NCBI RefSeq assembly: GCF_009363075.1
Contig: NZ_CP045293.1
Location: 5,367,501-5,431,500 of the forward strand
DNA from: Paenibacillus guangzhouensis
GTDB lineage: Bacteria; Bacillota; Bacilli; Paenibacillales; Paenibacillaceae
Direction: 5' to 3'
DNA: 64,000 nucleotides
The notes beneath the pieces are model-generated. The model worked only from the letters and a program-made list of their open reading frames with translations. It did not search any database and was not told where the DNA came from. The position numbers were made by a program, and so were the translations under genes. Shown in pieces: positions 58,343 to 64,000 of the stretch (position 1 is its first letter; the number at the start of each line of letters is the position of its first letter).

Positions 58343-59207
58343 GGCTATTTTGAGTTCTGAGGCCTGTGGATATGTCGGTAACATGGCGTTTTGGCAGAAA
58401 AACTTAGATATCCACAGGGTTTTGGGGTGGTTTTCATGGGGGAGGTTGTTGATAACGTCCTCGATTTGGCATGGAGAGCATGGTTCCTCAGGGACTTTAA
58501 TGTCTGTAAAGGCGTAGAATGCATTCTAAGGGTGGTTTGAGGGGAGGAATCGTTTGGAGTAGGTTCACGCACATGAAGGCTGGCAGAGGGCAATTAGGTC
58601 GGTTTTATGTTGGCACAGCTTGTTAAAGCATCATCCTATCGGCGTAACTTCGTTATTCTTCGCATTATCGATCTTCTCACGATCTACAAAACCTCCTTGT
58701 ACCCCTATGATTTAGCCGCATTCCGTTTAAATCGATTTTATATCGCATAGTACGCCTGTTGGGTATAAAAATCGTTCTGAGAGAGCCATGTCATTAGGCA
58801 TTTTTGGGGCAATTTCGTGAGGGAGAGGAGGTCAAATGTACTTGATTTTAATATTACATATAACTAACATCAAAATGTATGTATATGTCATATATTTTTT
58901 TGACATTTGTAATAAACATCCAAACGATGTCATGAATCATTTCATCCCCTCCCTCTTTTTGCGGTTTTTCACCCTATTTTGACGATTTTTTCGGATTTTC
59001 GCCCCGATTTTCCATCCAAATTTCGTGGCGGTTCGATTTTGTAAGATATTAGGTGTCGTTCACTTCGTCACCACTAATTCCGATATTAGTATTACTATAT
59101 AGAACTACTACTATTTTCGAGCAGTAGAATTCATTGAAATCCCTTTGCTTATGGTATAATGATGCGATTATAAAGGTCGAACCAGACGTAGAAGGAGCGA
59201 ATTTCTT
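58343..59207 (+). other. 865-bp intergenic region before rlmH
   Basis: It holds a perfect 11-bp inverted repeat with DnaA-box-like arms (58363-58418), another DnaA-box-like sequence (58447-58455) and a possible 48-codon ORF (58836-58982). A TATAAT (59155-59160) lies about 50 bp before rlmH, with no well-spaced -35. The rest is AT-rich and unassigned. Confidence 0.55.
58836..58982 (+). CDS. Possible 48-residue hydrophobic peptide
   Basis: ATG preceded by GAGAGGAGGT with ideal spacing. The product is rich in Ile, Phe, Tyr and Leu (MYLILILHITNIKMYV at the start) and would be membrane-associated. No family is recognised. The ribosome site is the main support; codon content looks like AT-rich intergenic DNA, so this may be chance. 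Confidence 0.3.
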   Translation: MYLILILHITNIKMYVYVIYFFDICNKHPNDVMNHFIPSLFLRFFTLF

Positions 59208-59687
59208 TTGAATATACAGATCGTGTGTGTAGGTAAGTTGAAGGAGAAGTACTTGGTACAAGGTATTGCAGAGTATAGTAAGCGTCTCGCGCCATACGTG
59301 AAGCTAACCGTACATGAGGTGCCTGACGAGAAGGCGCCAGAGAACATGAGCGATGCAGAGATGCGCCAAGTTCAGGAGAAGGAAGGCGACAAGATCATGT
59401 CGCACATTAAGCCGGACACGCATGTCGTGGCCCTCGCGATTGGCGGCCAATTGTGGTCGAGCGAGGATCTCGCTGCACATATGGACAAGCTCGGTACCTA
59501 TGGCACGAGTACGATTGCCTATGTCATCGGCGGCTCGAACGGCCTTTCTGAGGCGGTGCTGTCGCGTGCGCAATCGAAGCTCTCTTTCGGCCGCATGACG
59601 CTGCCGCATCAGTTGATGCGACTGGTGCTGGTGGAACAGATTTATCGGGCGGTGAAGATTAATCGGGGGGAACCGTACCATAAGTGA
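59208..59687 (+). CDS. rlmH: 23S rRNA (pseudouridine1915-N3)-methyltransferase RlmH
   Basis: 159 residues, a SPOUT methyltransferase. The knot region has [13 protein letters not shown] and the family C-terminus [22 protein letters not shown] start with GAAGGAG about 10 bases upstream. Last conserved core gene of the window. Confidence 0.96.
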   Translation: MNIQIVCVGKLKEKYLVQGIAEYSKRLAPYVKLTVHEVPDEKAPENMSDAEMRQVQEKEGDKIMSHIKPDTHVVALAIGGQLWSSEDLAAHMDKLGTYGTSTIAYVIGGSNGLSEAVLSRAQSKLSFGRMTLPHQLMRLVLVEQIYRAVKINRGEPYHK

Positions 59688-59749
59688 CGGCGAAAAATTA
59701 GGAGTGAAAAAGTTCGTCTCGCCATATATTTGCCCTGTTCCTATCCGTG

Positions 59750-59836
59750 ATGATGGAAGATAATTCAGATAGAGGTATGGCTAATCAGCTTCGGAATAAG
59801 TTATATCATGAAGTTCGTAAACATAAAATTATTTGA
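59750..59836 (+). pseudogene. Gene fragment with HEPN-like RNKLYH motif
   Basis: A 28-codon open stretch (MANQLRNKLYHEVRKHKII at its end) with the R-N-x3-H pattern of HEPN ribonucleases. No ribosome site is visible and it is too short to fold, so it is probably a remnant. Confidence 0.35.
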
Positions 59837-60298
59837 AATTAGATTTACCTTTAAGTAGTAATAATCAAGCATGGAAGAATGCAATTGAGATATTTATAGA
59901 TAGAATGGAAGGGAGGTTCTTGTTATTAATTCAATATTACTCAGATAACATAAGGGTCGATAACAGACATATTGATTATAGCTTCGGCTCAGTGGCATTA
60001 TGCTGTTTGTTTATAGAAACCTTGCATCAATTTATAATGGACTTGATGAAACGGTTTTTAGAGGACATCGGGAGGCGTTTATAAAGTTTTTGACTAAAAG
60101 CATTTTTTCAGTTAGTACTTCACTAGAAGAACTGCTGGTTATTTTTACTCAGATATTCGTAATGGAATTCTTCATCAGGCCCAGACAAAAAGGAATACAC
60201 AGCTTACTTTTGACCAGGATGAAATGGTTACCGAGATTGAGAATGGAATTCGTTTAGATGTAATTAAATTTAAGGACGAATTATATAGACCGCCTTAG
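59833..60298 (+). pseudogene. Frameshifted HEPN-like gene remnant
   Basis: Three frames read in order as one protein. Frame 1 (59833 to about 60025) gives NNQAWKNAIEIFIDRMEG to FIETLHQF. After a one-base slip, frame 2 gives NGLDETVFRGHREAFIKFL to SVSTSLEELLV. After a second slip near 60138, frame 3 gives YSDIRNGILHQAQTKRNTQL and ends LYRPP before TAG. YSDIRNGILHQAQ resembles RN-x3-H HEPN-type motifs in defence proteins. Two frameshifts and no ribosome site indicate a pseudogene. Confidence 0.6.
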
Positions 60299-60426
60299 TC
60301 AAAGCTCGGATATCGAACTTAGAGAAAATTTTATAAGGAAGATGAACTACATAACAACAATAGATGTTGTAAGTAACTCAAGAAGGCAATAACCCGTCTA
60401 CGCCCGTGTTAAACGTCTTTTCATAG

Positions 60427-60642
60427 AACTTCTTCATAACTATCGGTAGTAGAGCGAGAGGGCGTTCAGCTAATGGGTACGATAATGCAACTAATTGATT
60501 AATTATTACGTCTAACATATGGAAAAATGAGGTATAAAATAAATCGAGCGTGGCATTACAAAGTTTTGCAATCGGATTTAAAGATGCTTGTGAGGATGAC
60601 ACTGTCATCAGGGATTTATTCTCTCGCGCCGAATTGGATTGA
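60427..60642 (+). pseudogene. Decayed ORF whose 3' end is repeated downstream
   Basis: One frame reads sensibly but has two internal stops (60496-60498 and 60535-60537). Its last part is ALQSFAIGFKDACEDDT followed by VIRDLFSRAELD and TGA. The final 39 bp recur at 61497-61535 with a synonymous CGC to CGT change. Family unknown. Confidence 0.5.
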
Positions 60643-60645
60643 TCA
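60607..60645 (+). repeat. 39-bp direct repeat, copy 1 (gene 3' end)
   Basis: Matches 61497-61535 with two mismatches. Encodes IRDLFSRAELD plus stop. Confidence 0.9.
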
Positions 60646-60851
60646 TAGATTAATATTTGGGTGGTAAGTAAGGTGACTCAAAGAATTACATAAAAAATAG
60701 AGGTGTTTATTAGCTGAAAAACAAAAACGTTTATATTTTCTAGCGAATATCATCGATTTACCGTCTACAGTTCGAATATATTGCAATTTTTGCGGGATTT
60801 CTTCGTATGACGGGAGTATATTGATTGAGTGAACACAGGGAGGATACTGGG

Positions 60852-61394
60852 ATGAGAATGCCAAGCGACAGCGAGCTGACATTGCTATTCGATGGAGATG
60901 GGCGACAGCTTCAACAATTTATTGAGAAGCATCATGAAAAACTCAAGCGCTATCAATTGATGGATGATGAGAATGAATTGGCGGACGAGCTCGCGATCAA
61001 GGAGCAAATTCCGATTGTGTTTGCTTTTGTATACAGCGTCACTGTAGATTGGGGAGAGGATGACGAGGAGATCGTCCGATTGTTCGGTAAACGGCTTCTA
61101 GATGAAACGGTCGAGGTGACGTCTACGGACAAAGGATTGGACGTTACCTACAATGGACAACTGCATTCGATTGCGCTTACCTTTACCGGAAATGATCGCT
61201 ATATCACGATTCGCGGCTTTCAGGATCTGATCCGGGACAAATACGAAATTCGACTATTTGAGGCCTCGTATCTTTCTGATACGCACGATTTTTTGATTTT
61301 ACCGAAGCGGCAGTGGGAGGAACTGGATGCCCGGTATCCGGTGCGGAATAGGGAGATATTCCGTGTCATCGATGATGAGCTGGATTTTCCGTAA
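60852..61394 (+). CDS. Hypothetical protein, possible immunity-type
   Basis: 180 residues, acidic and soluble, with no recognised family. It includes IVFAFVYSVTVDWGEDDEEI and, near the end, FEASYLSDTHDFLILPKRQWEELD. The last part resembles the style of immunity proteins of polymorphic toxins; this is a weak impression. The ATG at 60852 has GGGAGG eight to nine bases upstream. Intact, lying between the two copies of the 39-bp repeat. Confidence 0.78.
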   Translation: MRMPSDSELTLLFDGDGRQLQQFIEKHHEKLKRYQLMDDENELADELAIKEQIPIVFAFVYSVTVDWGEDDEEIVRLFGKRLLDETVEVTSTDKGLDVTYNGQLHSIALTFTGNDRYITIRGFQDLIRDKYEIRLFEASYLSDTHDFLILPKRQWEELDARYPVRNREIFRVIDDELDFP

Positions 61395-61496
61395 CCAGGA
61401 TGTTTTTGCCCTGATTTGCTTGGGATAAGACAAAAAAGAGCTATAGCTGCGACAATAGTTTCATTTTTATAGCGGTTCGTATGTAAAACAAGAGCA

Positions 61497-61535
61497 ATCA
61501 GGGATTTATTCTCTCGTGCCGAATTGGATTGATTA
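61497..61535 (+). repeat. 39-bp direct repeat, copy 2 (gene 3' end)
   Basis: Second copy of 60607-60645. It is preceded by only a short open stretch, so it is a bare gene tail. Confidence 0.9.
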
Positions 61536-61544
61536 GAGTACAAG

Positions 61545-61569
61545 GGAGCTGGCCGCGACAGCTCCTTTT
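61545..61569 (+). terminator. Hairpin terminator after repeat copy 2
   Basis: Arms GGAGCTG (61545-61551) and CAGCTCC (61559-61565), then four T residues. Confidence 0.6.
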
Positions 61570-61945
61570 CGCATTTTTCGCCGATAGACCCGTTAAGCTG
61601 AACCGTACCACAAATGAGGCGAAATTTTTGGCCTTGAACGCTCGCGTGGCGCGGAAAGTTGCCCCCGAGTGGGAGATGGGGCTGAGGCCACCCTGGCGGA
61701 AGATCGCCGCGCAGGTAGGCACGTGCTGACCGTTGCAGACAGTTCGAAGGGGGCGCGTGAGGCGCAAGTACTTTTTGCGCTAATTGGCGGGTCGGATCAT
61801 GACTGAAGCACATCGAATCGGCGGCTAGTTCCGCTCACACTAGTTTACTAGAGTGCGAAAAAACAGTTCCATTTAATGGAACTTCCGCTGTAAATATGAG
61901 ATGATTTATATGGAAGTTTCAAATCGGAGGGGATGACGCAAGAGT

Positions 61946-64000
61946 ATGATCGAACAAATAGAGCTGCTCGTCAAAACAGGCTTTCTTAGCCGAGAGGAAA
62001 TCTTCGAAATATTAACGGAGGAATATGACATTTCAATTGAAGAGGAGCAGCTTCAGACAGAAATAAACAGCTTGTTCAATCGTCATATGGAAGCTTCTAA
62101 ACAATGGGCTCGTCCAACGCATTTTGAAAATCTAGCGACGGTCTTTGACATGCTTTGCGATGGAGGCATCATTGCACTGCATAATGCCGGCATTACGATA
62201 AGCGATGGCATTGACGTTGCTAAAGAATGTTATGAAGAACTGATTGAACGAGGAAAACTGCCTGCGGGCTACTGTTTTTATCACGAGCAGGATATTGAGA
62301 GAGCTATCGACAGTAATGTATTGCCCATTGCCTTCGGCACGTTCAGAGAAAATCCGGAACACGCTGTCAATGTGGCGGATGTCATCGTTTCGTTTTTTGA
62401 AAGCTTTGGTTTTCATGTGCTTTGGAATGGCGATATCAATAGCCGTATTGAATTGCGGGATTTTGAATGGAGAAAGACGTATAGCGAGCATGAATCTTAT
62501 GGGGTGGAACGCGCTGTTGAAATCATAGCGCAATCCAGTTATGACCTTGCCTTCAATGCCCCGCGTCCTGCGGATGTTGGCGGCGGAAAAGCGGATTCGG
62601 ACTTACCCCCATATACCAAGCGTACTTTTTCGGAAATCAAGCACTTGCTCCCTGCAGATTGCTGGGCTTACTCTCGCAACGAGAAGAATAACGGCGAATT
62701 TGAAACTGAAACGGTGCTTGTATATGACGGAGACTTGGGCGTCGACCATATCCATCTTGATTATCCATTGGGAATCGATGCGCAAAGAGGGCGCGGGCAG
62801 CATGAGGCATGGCTTGAGCAGCAATCGGTGTTTTTAATCTTGATAACAGGGGACCTGATTGTCCGTAACTACATCTATAATGAAAATACGGACGGTTCAA
62901 CAGGCTTGATTGTGCTGGGCAATGTACAAGCCTCCAATATCATTGTCGGCGGTCAAGAAATCTATATCTGCGGCAATCTTGAAGTGAAGGAATTATTTTG
63001 GGGCGAATATAATCATGGAATGCTTAGCGTACGCGGAAACATGACGGCTTCCTTGTTTGTAGAAACAGACGAATACTATGTAGGGATAAAGGGTGAACGC
63101 CATTTCAAGAAACATTGGGTGGATGCAGATGAGTTTGATGAAAATGACGTTCAAACGGTGCTCGCAGAAGGGTGCTATTGGATTGAAGATCATGATGAAA
63201 ATTATGAGAGTGAAACACAGCTCAATAGAGAAGGAATGTTCAATAGACTGAAGGCAAACCAGCCCCTTGTCATGGAAGAGTGGCCGGAAGAACCGCCGCG
63301 GATTTTTGAGAATGAAGAATTGAGCGTGAACAATTTGCAGCGAATCATGGCCTCTCCTTTATTCGGGGAGGATGACACTTACAGATTTTATATAGACGAT
63401 GTAAGTATAAAGGTGAGTCGACCTTATCTTAATGAAGCAGGCAAGAAAGTCGGCGGTAACATTTATATCCTGCAAGATGATACTTACGCCGTATTCATTT
63501 ACATAAAGGAAAGTAAAAAGCTTTTTACTACTACGAAAATTTCTCTTGATATAATTTATCAAAACAATGCCGGGGAGGATTGGTATCAGTTGGATGACCG
63601 TTCTCCTGCACCGTACGTACAGCTCCTGAAACATTATTGGCCCCGTATACTGAAGGAAATCACCTATAGGGAAAGCCTCAACGCGGAAAAGATTGCCTAT
63701 TGGCAAGGGCAGCTCCGTGACACGGTAACGGTTGAAAAGATCGAGCGAATACTCGCTTTGCCGATCATAACGGAAAAGTTCAATAACTACTATGATGAAG
63801 ACAAAAGCGGTTTCTGGAGCGGCAGTCTTCATTACTGTTTCCGATTGCCCAAAGGAGAAGATAACCCCCGCATCGGCGGGGGTAAAGAAAGACGCGATTT
63901 GTCGTTATTCCCTACGATTGATGGTGATTTTGATGTATTCTTATATCACTTCGATATCGAAACAAGCGATGACGGTATAAAAAAGGTTGTATTAAAATTT
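61946..64000 (+). CDS. Large DUF6891-like protein with beta-helix-like segment, partial at the window end
   Basis: Open for 685 codons with no stop before the window ends. Residues 1-195 look like DUF6891 (LVKTGFLSREEIFEIL, then LPAGYCFYHEQDIERAI, FGFHVLWNGDINSRI). About 300-400 has regular turns (TGDLIVRNYIYNENTDGSTG, LIVLGNVQASNIIVGG, IYICGNLEVKELFWG), which suggests a right-handed beta-helix like MolR/WGR-associated or polymer-forming proteins. The remaining part is acidic and unrecognised. ATG with GGAGGGG 13 bases upstream. No signal peptide, so cytosolic. Function unknown. Confidence 0.8.
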   Translation, partial: MIEQIELLVKTGFLSREEIFEILTEEYDISIEEEQLQTEINSLFNRHMEASKQWARPTHFENLATVFDMLCDGGIIALHNAGITISDGIDVAKECYEELIERGKLPAGYCFYHEQDIERAIDSNVLPIAFGTFRENPEHAVNVADVIVSFFESFGFHVLWNGDINSRIELRDFEWRKTYSEHESYGVERAVEIIAQSSYDLAFNAPRPADVGGGKADSDLPPYTKRTFSEIKHLLPADCWAYSRNEKNNGEFETETVLVYDGDLGVDHIHLDYPLGIDAQRGRGQHEAWLEQQSVFLILITGDLIVRNYIYNENTDGSTGLIVLGNVQASNIIVGGQEIYICGNLEVKELFWGEYNHGMLSVRGNMTASLFVETDEYYVGIKGERHFKKHWVDADEFDENDVQTVLAEGCYWIEDHDENYESETQLNREGMFNRLKANQPLVMEEWPEEPPRIFENEELSVNNLQRIMASPLFGEDDTYRFYIDDVSIKVSRPYLNEAGKKVGGNIYILQDDTYAVFIYIKESKKLFTTTKISLDIIYQNNAGEDWYQLDDRSPAPYVQLLKHYWPRILKEITYRESLNAEKIAYWQGQLRDTVTVEKIERILALPIITEKFNNYYDEDKSGFWSGSLHYCFRLPKGEDNPRIGGGKERRDLSLFPTIDGDFDVFLYHFDIETSDDGIKKVVLKF

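Larger units (their letters stand above)
59688..60851. other. Gene-debris region after rlmH
   Basis: No intact gene. It contains a 28-codon fragment with an RN-x3-H motif, a frameshifted HEPN-like pseudogene and a second pseudogene whose 3' end is duplicated downstream. The rest (60299-60426 and 60643-60851) is AT-rich and unassigned. Confidence 0.6.
61395..61945. other. Intergenic region with repeat copy 2 and a GC-rich block
   Basis: Repeat copy 2 lies at 61497-61535, a hairpin at 61545-61569, and a GC-rich block at about 61570-61800 whose composition is unlike its neighbours. A small GTTCCATT/AATGGAAC inverted repeat lies near 61866-61884. Open frames in the GC-rich block have no ribosome sites. 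Confidence 0.6.

Noticed and set aside
58343-59207. Riboswitch or T-box before rlmH
   Set aside because: No T-box sequence, specifier stem or known riboswitch core could be recognised.
60378-60608. 76-codon minus-strand ORF
   Set aside because: No ribosome site; the plus strand of the same DNA reads as a decayed gene whose tail is repeated elsewhere.
61220-61813. 197-codon minus-strand ORF
   Set aside because: It runs antisense into an intact gene and through the GC-rich block, with no ribosome site and no family pattern.

Overview
The window is the replication-origin region of a spore-forming, low-to-mid GC Firmicute. Gene order and family content (remB, yaaA/S4, noc-soj-spo0J, yyaC, the wal operon, gdpP-rplI-dnaB-purA, many DUF proteins typical of the group) point to Paenibacillus or a close relative in the Paenibacillaceae. 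This assignment is inference from synteny and protein style; no 16S gene is present.

Layout. The origin lies around 8.8-11.0 kb. Left of it, transcribed leftwards, are dnaA, dnaN, yaaA, recF, remB, gyrB, gyrA and an HD-GYP phosphodiesterase gene. The gap between dnaA and dnaN carries DnaA boxes followed by a run of DnaA-trio-like triplets next to an AT-rich stretch. The gap between dnaA and rpmH carries a second, larger DnaA-box cluster. To the right, transcribed rightwards, come rpmH, rnpA, yidC, jag, mnmE, mnmG, rsmG, noc, parA and parB, with two parS sites (one before noc, one inside parB). These are followed by an aminotransferase class V gene, DUF4446, yyaC (opposite strand), DUF3343, an MscS channel, DUF951 and tRNA-Ser(CGA).

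From the tRNA (24.2 kb) to rpsF (30.9 kb) there is an accessory stretch: GH29 alpha-L-fucosidase, HAD phosphatase, NlpC/P60 hydrolase, an lmrA/lmrB-like TetR and DHA2 exporter pair, then a gene-free block of repeats (six hairpin units about 51 bp apart, bracketed by two copies of a 138-bp direct repeat) and a YjzC-like gene. The core resumes with rpsF-ssb-rpsR, DUF1450, a TIM-barrel isomerase, an LCP ligase, a CBS protein, a MazG-like protein, yybS, gdpP, rplI, dnaB and purA. A second accessory stretch (41.9-50.9 kb) holds a TetR-ABC exporter operon, a MerR-methyltransferase fusion with a second methyltransferase under a matching promoter, a YitT protein, a low-complexity membrane-anchored protein and a LysM/G5/M23 endopeptidase. 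The wal operon (walR-K-H-I-J) follows, then htrA, a CxxH/CxxC mini-protein and rlmH.

The last 4.3 kb (59.7-64.0 kb) is different: gene debris with frameshifts and HEPN-like motifs, a duplicated gene 3' end, a GC-rich block, a hypothetical gene and a very long ORF (DUF6891-like N-terminus plus a turn-rich beta-helix-like segment) that runs off the window. It looks like a decaying accessory or immunity-type locus.

How the genes fit together. DnaA, DnaN, RecF, gyrase, SSB and DnaB initiate and run replication. ParA/ParB/parS and Noc couple it to segregation and division. WalRK, HtrA, LCP, M23 and NlpC/P60 proteins handle the cell wall. GdpP and the HD-GYP protein turn over cyclic dinucleotides. 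Local regulation readable in the DNA includes paired TetR operators at the ABC operon, two matching MerR-type 19-bp-spacer promoters, PurBoxes before purA, and an S6:S18-type leader before rpsF.
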